DNA from: UBA8514 sp034933685
GTDB taxonomy: Bacteria; Bacillota; Clostridia; Lachnospirales; Anaerotignaceae
Assembly (NCBI GenBank): GCA_034933685.1
Contig: JAYFNB010000003.1
Span: 62,001 to 126,000, forward strand
Length of the DNA stretch: 64,000 bases
Direction: 5' to 3'
Position 1 is the stretch's first letter. Every line of letters begins with the position of its first letter. Below are positions 16,242 to 25,881 of the stretch, in pieces. Under the pieces are notes generated by a model. It was not told the origin of the DNA, made no database searches, and worked only from the letters and a program-made list of their open reading frames with translations. The translations under genes and the position numbers were made by a program.

Positions 16242-17300
16242 CTACTTCAATGCTTCGTTAATTGCATCTATGTATTCCTGATACTGCGCTCCGTATTTAT
16301 CGTAAACGGGCTGAACAGATGACTTAAACGCTTCAAGGTCTGGTTCCATTATAACTTCCATACCATTTGCCTGAATTTCTGCAAGCTGGTTTGCTTCATT
16401 ATCTGCAACCCATTGGCGTTCATACTCTGCTGCTTTCTGCGCTGCTTCCTTAAACACTACCTGTACATCCTCTGGAAGGCTTTGGAATTTTGCAAGACTC
16501 ATGGTAATAATTGCAGATGCGTAAGCATGGCGTGTCATTGTAAGATATTTCTGAGACTCCCATAGTTTGTAGGAATAGATAACATTTACAGGGTTTTCCT
16601 GTCCGTCAATTGTGCTTTGCTGTAATGCTGTTAATGCCTCTGTCCATGCCATAGGCACTGCATTTACGCCAAGAGATTCAAATGTTGATATGTAAACCTG
16701 ATTTTCCATAACTCTTATCTTTAATCCAGCTACATCCGCTGGTGATGACACAGATTTAACACTGTTTGTAAGGTTTCTGAAGCCTCTTTCTGCATAAGCA
16801 AGCCCTTTTAAGTTTACACCTTCAAATTTGTCTAAAAGGTTTTGACCTACTTCTCCATCCAAAATTTTATAAGCAGCTTCGTTGCTAGGGAAAAGGAACG
16901 GCATATCAAGCACACCCATTTCCGGCACAAAATTTACAAATGGGCCGCTTGTGATTATACCCATATCCAGTGTCCCCATCTGCATACTTTCAAGCATAGT
17001 TCTTTCGTCACCCAAAGAACCATTTGGATAAATTTCAACGGTATACGCACCATTTGTTCCCTCTGCCACAAGTTCTGCAAATTTTTCAGCCGCAATCTGA
17101 AAACTATCCTGCTCATTTACGGTTGTGCCCAATTTAATTACAATTGCATCCCCAGATGCTTCAGCTGCTGGTGTTTCGGCTTTTTGTTCTGCTGCTGGCG
17201 CTGCTGTTTGCGTTGATGTAGTGCTTCCTCCACAGGCTGTAGTTCCCACAACCATAGCCATAGATAACCCAATAATAGACATTAATTTTTTCATCTTCAT
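16242..17300 (-). CDS. dctP: TRAP transporter solute-binding lipoprotein DctP
   Basis: A 352-aa extracytoplasmic receptor of the DctP family. The N-terminus is a lipoprotein signal ending in GTTACGG (lipobox Cys near 22), followed by a Ser/Thr/Ala-rich linker. The mature domain has the family motifs GLKIRVMENQVYISTFESLG, with the conserved Arg that pairs with the ligand carboxylate (near 192), and QQSTIDGQENPV (near 225). Start at ATG with AGGAGGG six bases upstream; longer frames upstream lack a signal peptide. It lies 88 bases after the IlvD-family stop with no clear terminator between them. Ligand probably a carboxylate; identity unknown. Confidence 0.95.
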   Translation of the reverse strand: MKMKKLMSIIGLSMAMVVGTTACGGSTTSTQTAAPAAEQKAETPAAEASGDAIVIKLGTTVNEQDSFQIAAEKFAELVAEGTNGAYTVEIYPNGSLGDERTMLESMQMGTLDMGIITSGPFVNFVPEMGVLDMPFLFPSNEAAYKILDGEVGQNLLDKFEGVNLKGLAYAERGFRNLTNSVKSVSSPADVAGLKIRVMENQVYISTFESLGVNAVPMAWTEALTALQQSTIDGQENPVNVIYSYKLWESQKYLTMTRHAYASAIITMSLAKFQSLPEDVQVVFKEAAQKAAEYERQWVADNEANQLAEIQANGMEVIMEPDLEAFKSSVQPVYDKYGAQYQEYIDAINEALK

Positions 17301-17388
17301 AATAAGCCCTCCTAAAATTCTCCTCATTGTTAATTTTATTTGTAACCACGCCATGTCCTCTATTCACAGCGTGTAAAAAGGCAATTTA

Positions 17389-19053
17389 TCAATCTCTAAA
17401 TACTGCTCCTGTGTTTGCACTTGTCACCATATCTCTGTATCGTTTCAAATATCCGCCAGAAACCTCACGCATTACAGGTTTAAAATCTGCCATACGCTTT
17501 GCAATTTCTGCCTCGTCTACCAAAAGGTCCAACTTATTGTTTGGTATATCAATAGCTATAATGTCACCGTCTTCAATAATACCAATCATTCCGCCTGCCG
17601 CCGCTTCTGGTGAAATATGCCCAATGGACGCACCACGGGATGCACCAGAAAAACGCCCGTCTGTAATAAGCGCTACAGATGAATCCAGCCCCATTCCTGC
17701 AATTGCACTTGTTGGTGAAAGCATTTCTCTCATGCCTGGGCCGCCTTTAGGTCCTTCATAACGAATAACCACAACATCTCCAGAAACTACCTTCCCTGCA
17801 AGAATTGCTTCAATGCTTTCTTCCTCGCTGTTATAAACCTTTGCAGGGCCTTGATGCACCATCATTTCAGGCAGAACTGCACCCTTTTTAACAACCGAAC
17901 CGTCTTTTGCAATGTTACCCCAAAGTATTGCTAAACCGCCGTCTGGTGAATATGCAGTTTCTTTTGTTCTAATAACATCTTTGTCAAGTATCTCCGCCTT
18001 TTGAATATTTTCGGCAACGGTTTTGCCTGTGCATGTAATAGCGCTTGTATCAAAAAGTCCATTCTTAGCAAGTTCTTTAATAACTGCACTTATACCGCCT
18101 GCGTCGTTAAGGTCTACAAGGCAGTCTTTTCCTGCTGGGCTAAGCTTAACAAGGTGAGGTGTTTCCTTACTTATTCTGTTAATTTCCTCAAAATTAATTT
18201 TAACACCTGCCGCATGGGCAATTGCAGGAAGATGAAGAACTGTGTTTGTTGAACATCCTAATGCCATATCTGCATGAAGTGCATTTTTAAGAGATTTTTC
18301 TGTTACTATATCTCGTGGGCAAATATTTTTCTCAAGCAATTCCATAATCTTCATGCCAGCTTGCTTTGCAAGGCGAATACGTCCTGCATGAACCGCTGGA
18401 ATTGTACCATTTCCAGGCAAGCCAAGGCCAATAACCTCTGTCATACAGTTCATTGAATTTGCTGTAAACATACCAGCACATGAGCCACATCCAGGACATG
18501 AATTATCTTCAACATCCATAATTTCATCTTCACTGCATTCATTTCTCCCTGCTTTGCCAACAAATTCAAAAGCATTGGAAAGTGTTGTTTTAGTGCCGTC
18601 TTTCAGTCTGCCTGGCATCATAGGGCCACCGCTTACAAAAATTGAAGGAATGTTTAAACGAAGCGCCGCCATAAGCATGCCTGGCACAATTTTATCGCAG
18701 TTAGGTACAAATACAAGAGCATCAAAAGGATGTGCCATTGCCATAATTTCAACTGAATCTGCAATATGCTCACGGCTGATAAGGGAATAGTGCATTCCAT
18801 CATGTCCCATGGCAATACCATCACAAACACCTATTGCAGGAAAAACAAAAGGCGTTCCGCCAGCAATTCTAACGCCGTCTTTCACTGCGTCTGCAATTTT
18901 ATCCAAATACATATGCCCTGGAATAATTTCGTTTTTTGCACTTACAATACCAATCATTGGTCGTCTTATTTCTTCATCGGTAAGACCTAAGGCTTTGAAC
19001 AAAGATCTGTGGGGAATTTTGGTTGCCCCTGTTTTCATGTTATCGCTTCTCAT
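17389..19053 (-). CDS. ilvD: IlvD/Edd-family dehydratase
   Basis: A 554-aa iron-sulfur dehydratase. Cluster and metal motifs are intact: PNCDKIVPGML (near 117), CPGCGSCAGMFTANSMNC (near 188), and the C-terminal TDGRFSGASRGASIGH loop. By sequence it looks like dihydroxy-acid dehydratase (branched-chain amino acid synthesis), but no other ilv or leu genes are near. It heads a unit with a TRAP transporter and faces a FadR-type GntR regulator, an arrangement typical of sugar-acid catabolism, so a sugar-acid dehydratase is a real alternative. GGAGAG lies eight bases before the ATG. Confidence 0.85.
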   Translation of the reverse strand: MRSDNMKTGATKIPHRSLFKALGLTDEEIRRPMIGIVSAKNEIIPGHMYLDKIADAVKDGVRIAGGTPFVFPAIGVCDGIAMGHDGMHYSLISREHIADSVEIMAMAHPFDALVFVPNCDKIVPGMLMAALRLNIPSIFVSGGPMMPGRLKDGTKTTLSNAFEFVGKAGRNECSEDEIMDVEDNSCPGCGSCAGMFTANSMNCMTEVIGLGLPGNGTIPAVHAGRIRLAKQAGMKIMELLEKNICPRDIVTEKSLKNALHADMALGCSTNTVLHLPAIAHAAGVKINFEEINRISKETPHLVKLSPAGKDCLVDLNDAGGISAVIKELAKNGLFDTSAITCTGKTVAENIQKAEILDKDVIRTKETAYSPDGGLAILWGNIAKDGSVVKKGAVLPEMMVHQGPAKVYNSEEESIEAILAGKVVSGDVVVIRYEGPKGGPGMREMLSPTSAIAGMGLDSSVALITDGRFSGASRGASIGHISPEAAAGGMIGIIEDGDIIAIDIPNNKLDLLVDEAEIAKRMADFKPVMREVSGGYLKRYRDMVTSANTGAVFRD

Positions 19054-19317
19054 TTAAAGCACTCTCCTTTTAAAATTATTTGTAGATTAATGTTACATTG
19101 TATGTCGCAATTTGTCCAACAACTTAGCTGTTTATAATCCAATATTAAACGTTCCAAATACAAAAGTCAATGTTTTGTGGACATTTAATTGAAACTTTGG
19201 TAAAATTGGTCATACAGCATTGCTTTTTGTATGCTTTTAAGAACAAAACAGCACCAATTGCCATGCCTAGGTAAAATATGTTATGTTACTTGTATTATAT
19301 AAGACGAGGTGGAAAAT

Positions 19318-20010
19318 ATGCGCAACGAATTTATACCTGTATCTCAAGTGATTGCAGGCAGAATTAAAGATATGATATTTTTAGAAAAAAAATATATGCC
19401 AAACGACAGACTTCCCAACGAATATGACCTTAGCGCACAGCTTGGTGTAAGCAGAACATCACTGCGTGAGGCGATTAAAATACTTGCAGCAAACGGCATT
19501 CTTACAATAAAACGAGGAAGCGGTACTTTTGTGTCTGCAACTCCAGACAACTCTAACGACCCATTTGGCATTGCATATTTGGAGGATAAAAAAAAGCTTG
19601 TTAAGCACTGGTTTGAATTTAGATTGATACTGGAGCCGCCTAACGCACGCCTTGCGGCTAACAACGGCACAGATGAAGAAATTAAGGCAATAAGCGAGTC
19701 TGCAATACGCATTGCTCAGCTTATTAAAGAAGGTAAAAGCATTGTTGCAGAGGACCAGCTTTTTCATGCCGCCATTGCAACTGCTACTCATAACGATGTA
19801 ATTAAGCTCACAATGCCATCGCTGGAGGCAGCCGTAAGTGATGCCATAACAACCTCTACAAAAATCGGCACCAGCAAGAGGTCACAGGAAAATGTGCTTA
19901 CCTACCACACAGCTATTGCGGATTTCATAAGCCTGCGTGATGGTGATGGGGCAGAAATTGCAATGAGGTATCATATACAGCGAGGCCTTAAAGATTTGGA
20001 GAAAGCATGA
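19318..20010 (+). CDS. GntR family regulator, FadR (FCD) subfamily
   Basis: A 230-aa repressor-type protein. The N-terminal winged helix-turn-helix (LPNEYDLSAQLGVSRTSLREAIKILAANGIL, summarised here by its SRTSLREA recognition helix) is followed by an all-helical FCD ligand domain from about residue 90 with the Asp and His residues that usually hold a metal (DQLFHAAIA, YHTAIADF, MRYHIQ). It is divergent from the IlvD-TRAP unit across a 264-bp gap and probably controls it. TTGGTCATACAGCAT near 19207 is a weak operator candidate. ATG chosen because GAGGTGG is five bases upstream; a GTG within that box is less likely. Confidence 0.9.
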   Translation: MRNEFIPVSQVIAGRIKDMIFLEKKYMPNDRLPNEYDLSAQLGVSRTSLREAIKILAANGILTIKRGSGTFVSATPDNSNDPFGIAYLEDKKKLVKHWFEFRLILEPPNARLAANNGTDEEIKAISESAIRIAQLIKEGKSIVAEDQLFHAAIATATHNDVIKLTMPSLEAAVSDAITTSTKIGTSKRSQENVLTYHTAIADFISLRDGDGAEIAMRYHIQRGLKDLEKA

Positions 20011-20022
20011 AGAACGCAAAGA

Positions 20023-20165
20023 ACCTTGAGCTTTGCCCAAACCCACTTGCTTTTTGAAAAAAGCAAGACCAAAAACTTTTATTAAAACCGCATATATATG
20101 CGGTTTTAGATGGGTCAATGGGTGAAACCCTTGTGGGTGTTTGAGGGCAAAGCCCTCAAGGTTTT
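20023..20165 (+). repeat. dispersed structured intergenic repeat, copy A (143 bp, no internal module)
   Basis: Shortest of four copies. From left to right: a GGGC-type end hairpin (imperfect here), AAACCCAC, a CTTGCTTTTT/AAAAAGCAAG hairpin, an AACCGCAT/ATGCGGTT hairpin, then GTGGGTGTTT, which can pair with AAACCCAC across the element, and a TTGAGGGC/GCCCTCAA end hairpin followed by GGTTTTT. It fills the space between convergent gntR and the AI-2E-type gene. It may act as terminator there, but the same unit occurs at places where that cannot be its job. Confidence 0.85.
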
Positions 20166-20170
20166 TACCA

Positions 20171-21400
20171 TTAATTAGTTTTAATTTTTCCATCTTCTAT
20201 TTTATCCAAGCTTTCATAATCCTCTGTTTTACTGGATAGATTTTTTTCTCGAAGCTTTTTGCTTACAAATTGTGATGTGAGGTTATATATAACTGCAAAT
20301 ACAGGCACTGCAATAACCATTCCCACAAAGCCAAACAATCCGCCGAAAAATAAAATTGCAAATAATACCCAAAAACCTGATACTCCTGTGCTTTGTCCCA
20401 GTATTTTTGGGCCCAAAATATTACCGTCAAACTGCTGTAAAATAATTATAAAAATAATAAAATACAAGCTTTGCATTGGGTTAACAGTAAGTATAAGCAA
20501 CACGCATGGCACTGCCCCAATAAACGGTCCAACAAAAGGAATAATGTTTGTTAGACCAATAATCACGCTTATAAGCATTGTATATGGCATGTCCATAATA
20601 GTTACAACAACAAAGCAAATAACGCCAATTATAAGGGAATCCAGCAGTTTTCCACGAATGAAACCGCCAAAAATTTTGTTTGCAAAGCGTACCTCGCCTA
20701 GCACTGCATTTGCCAGTGGTTCACTAAAACAACAGTAAGTCAATTTTCTTGCCTGCGCTAAAAAATGGTTTCTTCCTTCCAAAAAGTAGATGGATACCAC
20801 ACACCCAATAACAATATTTTTTACTATACCTATTGCACCCATTACCCTGGTTGAAAATTCCGTTACAATCATTTGTATATTTACCATAAGGTCAGTTTTT
20901 ATCCATGAATTAAAGTCATTAAGCCAATCCGCAGAAATCTGGTTAAAGTATTGTGTAATTTCTGGATTCTCTCTCATATAGTTTTCAGACCACGTATAAA
21001 ATTTTTGCATATTGTCTGGCGTAGAATGCACAACAGCCGTTACACTTGTTATCACTTGTGGCAGAACAAGATAAAAAATTCCAACCAGCACCAATAATCC
21101 TATTATAAGGCTAAGACCAACTGAAATTTTTCTGGCAATGGCTTTTGCCTTTAGCGGTTTTTTAACTTTTTCAACAAGAATTTTATCAAACATTTTTTCC
21201 AATTTAACACAAATTGGCGTTAAAAGATATGCTATTACACCGCCGTATAAAAAAGGCATAAGAATGCCAAAAAAGTCTTTTACAGCGCTTAAAAAGCTAT
21301 GTGCCCTATATATACAAAAGAAAAATATAATGCTTAAAGCAATTGAACAAAACCCTGCCAGGCTTAAATACAAGTACTTTTTAAATCCCTCATTTTTCAT
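20171..21400 (-). CDS. AI-2E family transporter (PerM/YdiK-like)
   Basis: A 409-aa membrane protein of the AI-2E exporter/PerM family with about eight helices: two at the N-terminus, a long hydrophilic region (about 60-160) and a C-terminal bundle with the family pattern IIGLTNIIPFVGPFIGAVPC and FGGLFGFVGMVIAVPVFAVIYN. Members export small molecules or act as ion antiporters; the substrate cannot be inferred. The tail is rich in charged residues. GAGGGAAGG precedes the ATG with somewhat long spacing. Confidence 0.88.
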   Translation of the reverse strand: MKNEGFKKYLYLSLAGFCSIALSIIFFFCIYRAHSFLSAVKDFFGILMPFLYGGVIAYLLTPICVKLEKMFDKILVEKVKKPLKAKAIARKISVGLSLIIGLLVLVGIFYLVLPQVITSVTAVVHSTPDNMQKFYTWSENYMRENPEITQYFNQISADWLNDFNSWIKTDLMVNIQMIVTEFSTRVMGAIGIVKNIVIGCVVSIYFLEGRNHFLAQARKLTYCCFSEPLANAVLGEVRFANKIFGGFIRGKLLDSLIIGVICFVVVTIMDMPYTMLISVIIGLTNIIPFVGPFIGAVPCVLLILTVNPMQSLYFIIFIIILQQFDGNILGPKILGQSTGVSGFWVLFAILFFGGLFGFVGMVIAVPVFAVIYNLTSQFVSKKLREKNLSSKTEDYESLDKIEDGKIKTN

Positions 21401-21654
21401 ACAAAAAATCCTTCCCTCGTGGTATAAACGAAACGTTATCTATGGAAACGCTGGTTTAATGTTATCAAAAAATGAATTTACAAAAAATCTCGTTGCTCCA
21501 TAGCATTTCATTGTATAAAATGCGCTTTGAGCTCCATTTTTTTCCGATAAATCTATCTTTTAATATTTGAATTTATCAGCCTTTCCCCATATAAACGATT
21601 ATAACTGCAAAAGGTTTGAAAAGCTATTAAAAAATTTGGCAATATATTCATACA

Positions 21655-21694
21655 TATAAATAAGGGATACCCATGGAAAATACACAGGCATCCC
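21655..21694 (-). terminator. terminator after the large GGDEF gene
   Basis: GGGATGCC / GGTATCCC-type stem with a long loop and a T-rich tail on the minus strand. The rest of the 304-bp gap from 21401 to 21704 shows no gene or motif. Confidence 0.5.
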
Positions 21695-21704
21695 ACTATT
21701 AATT

Positions 21705-24617
21705 TTACTTTTCTTCGGTGTAAATCGAAGCTCTGTTTTTGCCCAATGCCTTTGCTTGGTAAAGGGCAGCATCCGCCTTTTCATAAAGCTGTACAAAGGT
21801 ATCACCGTGGTCTGGGCATATAGCAATGCCAATGCTCATAGATATTGTGTTTTCTTCAATGCCCTTGTAAGCAATGTGTTCAAACCCTTCTGCTATTTCC
21901 TCCGCTTTTCTCAGTAGGAACTTTTCACTTGGAATGCGTTTAATAAATACACAAAACTCATCTCCACCCATGCGTGCCACAATATCATCGCTTCTGAAGC
22001 TTGCTTTAAGTACATCAGCAATGCTTCGCAGAACAAAGTCTCCTGCATAGTGCCCGTGCAAGTCGTTTATATTTTTAAAATCATCCAAATCCAGCATAAG
22101 AAAAGCACTCCTTGCACCCTCATATTCTTTAAGAAGCTGCGTTATAAAGCTTTCTGCCGTTACCCTGTTATATAATCCTGTAAGGGAATCCCTTTCAGCC
22201 TTATGTTTTAGCTGAAACTCCATTTTTTTCTGTTCATCAATATCCTTGGCATAAAGAAAACAAAGAATATCCCCTGTGTCTGGGTCGGTCAGCAAATTAG
22301 CTGTGGAATTTATCCAGCGGTATTCGTCATCTTGTGTTCTGTATCTAAGCGACATTGAAAGCTCTCGTCTGCCACTTTCAAAAGCCTCTATAAGATTTTT
22401 TGCCTTATAAATTTCTTTAGTTTTTTCCAAATCCTCTGGGTAAATGTTTATCCCGTTGTCGGCAAATATTTCTATGTTAAAGTTTGCGCTATCTGACTTA
22501 GAAATCAGTTCTCTTTCTCCAACAACAAAGGAGTTAACTTTGTTTTTCGTAACATTTACTGACAGAACACCAAGTGCTTCGCTAAGCATTGCTGTGCGAT
22601 ACTGCTGTTCCATATAGAACCTATTCTCTATTCTTTTTTCTTGGGTTATATTTTCAGCAACGCCAATAATACGAACTGGTACATTTTCATCAAATACCGT
22701 TGCAAAGGTAAGCCTTCTCCACTTGTCATCTCCATTTTCAATGCCAAGCCTAAGAATTTCCGTAGAAGGTTTTTCATTTGGCAAAATATGCTCGAACATG
22801 AGCCTGTAGGTTTGCATAAACTCATGATCAATTATGCCGTAACGCAGCACCTCCTGTGGAAGTTCGTCAAGATTATCTTTTATCTCTATACCTTCTCCAC
22901 TGTCTTTGTCTATTACAAAAAGTTTTTTTGTTTTAATGTCAAACTCAAAAATTTGGCTTTTCACCTGAAGCAGCGCCATTTTAAACCTCTCGTTACAAAG
23001 ATTGGTTTGGCTTAGTGCCGCTTTTATTTTCCTGTCCTTTCTTCTATGTGAAACAAGTATTCCCATAATTATAATTGTTGCTAGAATTAATACTATGGTT
23101 GTTGCACCAATGGCTTCTTTTTTATGGGTTTCCATAAATTTCTCAAAGGTAATATCCTCATTATATATTGTGTTATCTAATACGATGTGTTTCTTCTGCT
23201 CCGTTGGTATGCACAAAAGGGACTTATTGATTATAGATAAAAGATATCTATTAGCATTCTTAGAAATGCCTAAGGAAAGATTTTCAGAAATGTCACTTAT
23301 ACCGGCGGAATAAAGCCCTTTAACTCTTGTAGTGGACAAAAAATAACTTGCTATATATATGTTTACATATGTGGCGTCTGCCACTCCGGTCTCTACTGCC
23401 CGCAAGCATTCCTCAACAGTTGAATAGTAAATAAATTTACCCAGATCCTTCTGCTTTTCCACACAATATGTTATGTAATATCCTTTTGGCAGTGCAATAG
23501 TTTTTATTTTATCCTTGTCTAAATCCCGTCTTGTCAAAATAACCACTGGGGCTTCAAGATAAGGGCTTGAAAGGTTTACATTATTTTTGTTTCCCCAATT
23601 ATAATCTCGCGATATAGCTGTAATTATATCCGCTTTCCCATTTGAAACTGCCTTTAATCCACCAGAAAAACTGTCAGCGGTAACATATTCAAACTTAAGC
23701 CCAGAATGTCTTTCAATTTGCTCAAGAATTCCATGTGATATTCCGCAATAACTATCTGTCGCTCCATTGTAATACTCAATTGGTGCCAGCATAGGGTCAT
23801 ACATAACGGTTATTTTAGGGTTACTTTTAATATATTGAAGTTCCTCGCGTGTAAAGGTTGGGGCTGTAATATTCTCGCTGTAACCATATTTTTTATACAA
23901 ATCACTTTCGAAAAATGGATTGTAATTTCTTATTTCCCTAAGAGCCTCATTTAACTCCGCCATAACTTCTGGTTTCCCTTTACTTGAGGCGAAATAAAGT
24001 GGAAGTGAATCTATTATTCCTACTAGCTTTACATTTTTAAGTGCAGCTTCATTGCTTAAAAATATTGCATCCACTTCTTTATTTTGAAGTGCCGTTTCCA
24101 TCTCCTGCTGTGTGTAAAAGTTTTTAACATCTATGATAAAGCTGTGTCTTTCCCTATACTTGTACAAACTATTTATTTGTTTATCTCCTTGAAGCACGCC
24201 TATCTTTATATTATTGAAAGCATTAAAATCTTCAAAAAAAAGATTATCATTGTCTTTCAACGCATAAATTCCCAATTGGGTTGCCCCAAAGGTGAAGTCT
24301 GAATAATCCAAATATTTAGCTCTTTCTGCTGTCATATCCACACCGCTCATAAGGTCAATTTCCCCTTTTTCCAGCATCTCAACACAGTCAGAAAAAGGTG
24401 CAACTACAAATTTATAATTCCACCCTGTGTACTGAGCTATTTCCTGATAATATTCATAGGCATAGCCGCTATATTCATTATTCTCGTTTATCTCTTGATA
24501 CTGGCTATTTAAATAATAACCCACTTTTATTCTGTTATCACCCGCAAAAACACTGAAGTTAAAAATCGAAAGCGCCAGCACAATACATAAAACCATTAAG
24601 CTTATTTTTTGCTTCAA
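21705..24617 (-). CDS. membrane diguanylate cyclase with two periplasmic-binding-type sensor domains, PAS and GGDEF
   Basis: A 970-aa receptor. Order: signal/anchor (about 1-25); two tandem SBP_bac_3 modules (about 30-250 and 260-490), which in BvgS-like receptors bind amino acids or related ligands outside the cell; one membrane helix (about 507-530); one or two PAS/PAC-like modules (about 545-800); GGDEF domain (about 805-965) with intact RMGGDEF and an upstream RSDD inhibitory site, five residues before it. It should make c-di-GMP from GTP in response to an external solute and be product-inhibited. The start is TTG with GGGA upstream; no better ATG precedes the signal sequence. It is transcribed alone. 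Confidence 0.92.
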   Translation of the reverse strand: MKQKISLMVLCIVLALSIFNFSVFAGDNRIKVGYYLNSQYQEINENNEYSGYAYEYYQEIAQYTGWNYKFVVAPFSDCVEMLEKGEIDLMSGVDMTAERAKYLDYSDFTFGATQLGIYALKDNDNLFFEDFNAFNNIKIGVLQGDKQINSLYKYRERHSFIIDVKNFYTQQEMETALQNKEVDAIFLSNEAALKNVKLVGIIDSLPLYFASSKGKPEVMAELNEALREIRNYNPFFESDLYKKYGYSENITAPTFTREELQYIKSNPKITVMYDPMLAPIEYYNGATDSYCGISHGILEQIERHSGLKFEYVTADSFSGGLKAVSNGKADIITAISRDYNWGNKNNVNLSSPYLEAPVVILTRRDLDKDKIKTIALPKGYYITYCVEKQKDLGKFIYYSTVEECLRAVETGVADATYVNIYIASYFLSTTRVKGLYSAGISDISENLSLGISKNANRYLLSIINKSLLCIPTEQKKHIVLDNTIYNEDITFEKFMETHKKEAIGATTIVLILATIIIMGILVSHRRKDRKIKAALSQTNLCNERFKMALLQVKSQIFEFDIKTKKLFVIDKDSGEGIEIKDNLDELPQEVLRYGIIDHEFMQTYRLMFEHILPNEKPSTEILRLGIENGDDKWRRLTFATVFDENVPVRIIGVAENITQEKRIENRFYMEQQYRTAMLSEALGVLSVNVTKNKVNSFVVGERELISKSDSANFNIEIFADNGINIYPEDLEKTKEIYKAKNLIEAFESGRRELSMSLRYRTQDDEYRWINSTANLLTDPDTGDILCFLYAKDIDEQKKMEFQLKHKAERDSLTGLYNRVTAESFITQLLKEYEGARSAFLMLDLDDFKNINDLHGHYAGDFVLRSIADVLKASFRSDDIVARMGGDEFCVFIKRIPSEKFLLRKAEEIAEGFEHIAYKGIEENTISMSIGIAICPDHGDTFVQLYEKADAALYQAKALGKNRASIYTEEK

Positions 24618-24863
24618 CTGAGTTCCCGACCTTTCGTAGTCATCTAGTTTACTCTAATTTAAAGGTACAATATATTTTAAGTATAGCACACTTACCAATA
24701 AAAAAACACATTGACCATGATAAAAATAATACAAAAACTTGTTAAAAACGAGAATTTTTACCATTGTTAGTTATTTTTCTTATAAACTTTAAAAATATGG
24801 TTTTAAGCTTTTTATATGTGTTTTTTTATGCTATACTTATACATAAGGAGTTGATTTTTTACT

Positions 24864-25802
24864 ATGGAAAGTTTTTTTATTGCACTTAATGCTGTTATGC
24901 CAATGTTTTTATACATGAGTTTCGGTTACATAATTAAAGCCCTGAATATTGCTGATGAAGGATTTTTAATACGGCTAAACGGAATTATCTTTAAAGCTTT
25001 TTTCCCAATACTTATGTTTAACAACATCTACCAAACAAATTTAGGGGAATCGGTAAACGCAAAATTAATGATATTTGCGGTGTCAGCCCTTGTTTTTCTT
25101 GCCGTTGTATCAATGCTGATTGTTCCTAAATTTATCAAGGAAAATCCTGTTCGTGGAGTATTTGTTCAGTCCATTTTTAGAAGCAATTTTCTGCTTTTCG
25201 GGGCATCGCTTGCTGCATCCGTTTACGGCAGTGAAAACCTTGGTGTTGTATCTGTTGTTACAGCGGTGGTTGCTCCAACGCTGAACATACTTGCCGTTAT
25301 TGTTTTAGAAACTTTCCGTGGCGGTGAACTGAATTTTAAACACATGGCAATTGCAATTTGTAAAAATCCATTTATAATGGGCGTTTTCACAGGAATGGTT
25401 TATAATCTTTTGCCAATAAGCACTCCTGAATTTTTACAAAAGTCTATAAAGGATTTGGCTTCCATAACCACACCTCTTGCGTTGCTGGTTTTAGGCGGAA
25501 CTCTTAAATTTTCCTCAATATCCAAAAATCTTAAATTCATTGTTCCAAGTGTGTTTTTAAAATTGATTGGCGTGCCTATTGCAATGGTCATTTTAGGTAT
25601 TGTACTCGGCTTTACAGGAATAGAGCTTTTTACAATATTGGTTCTTTTTGGTTCTCCATGCGCTGCCGCCTCCTATGCGATGGCGCAAAGTATGGGCGGA
25701 GATTTTGAACTTGCCGGTCAGCTTGTAGCCATAACCACTGTTATATCCATATTTACTATGTTTATATTTATATTTGTGCTTAATTCTATGTCGTTTCTCT
25801 AG
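24864..25802 (+). CDS. AEC (auxin efflux carrier-like) family transporter
   Basis: A 312-aa protein with about ten membrane helices in two halves. Typical family features: the N-terminal FLYMSFGYIIKALNI segment, RSNFLLFG near 110, and the second-half GSPCAAASYAMAQSMGGD motif near 270. Relatives carry malate, malonate or other organic anions. It is a single gene behind AAGGAG with a possible -10 (TATACT near 24830) and is convergent with the next GGDEF gene. Confidence 0.9.
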   Translation: MESFFIALNAVMPMFLYMSFGYIIKALNIADEGFLIRLNGIIFKAFFPILMFNNIYQTNLGESVNAKLMIFAVSALVFLAVVSMLIVPKFIKENPVRGVFVQSIFRSNFLLFGASLAASVYGSENLGVVSVVTAVVAPTLNILAVIVLETFRGGELNFKHMAIAICKNPFIMGVFTGMVYNLLPISTPEFLQKSIKDLASITTPLALLVLGGTLKFSSISKNLKFIVPSVFLKLIGVPIAMVILGIVLGFTGIELFTILVLFGSPCAAASYAMAQSMGGDFELAGQLVAITTVISIFTMFIFIFVLNSMSFL

Positions 25803-25827
25803 TAATTTCCCTGTTAGTTTAAATATG

Positions 25828-25881
25828 AAAAAAGCCGCAACCTCTTTTCACTCATTTCGCAAATTTGGTTACGGCTTTTTT
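25828..25881. terminator. bidirectional terminator between convergent genes
   Basis: AAAAAAGCCGCAACC pairs with GGTTACGGCTTTTT (one mismatch/wobble) around a long loop; A and T tracts flank both sides. It overlaps the last codon region of the minus-strand GGDEF gene. Confidence 0.7.
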
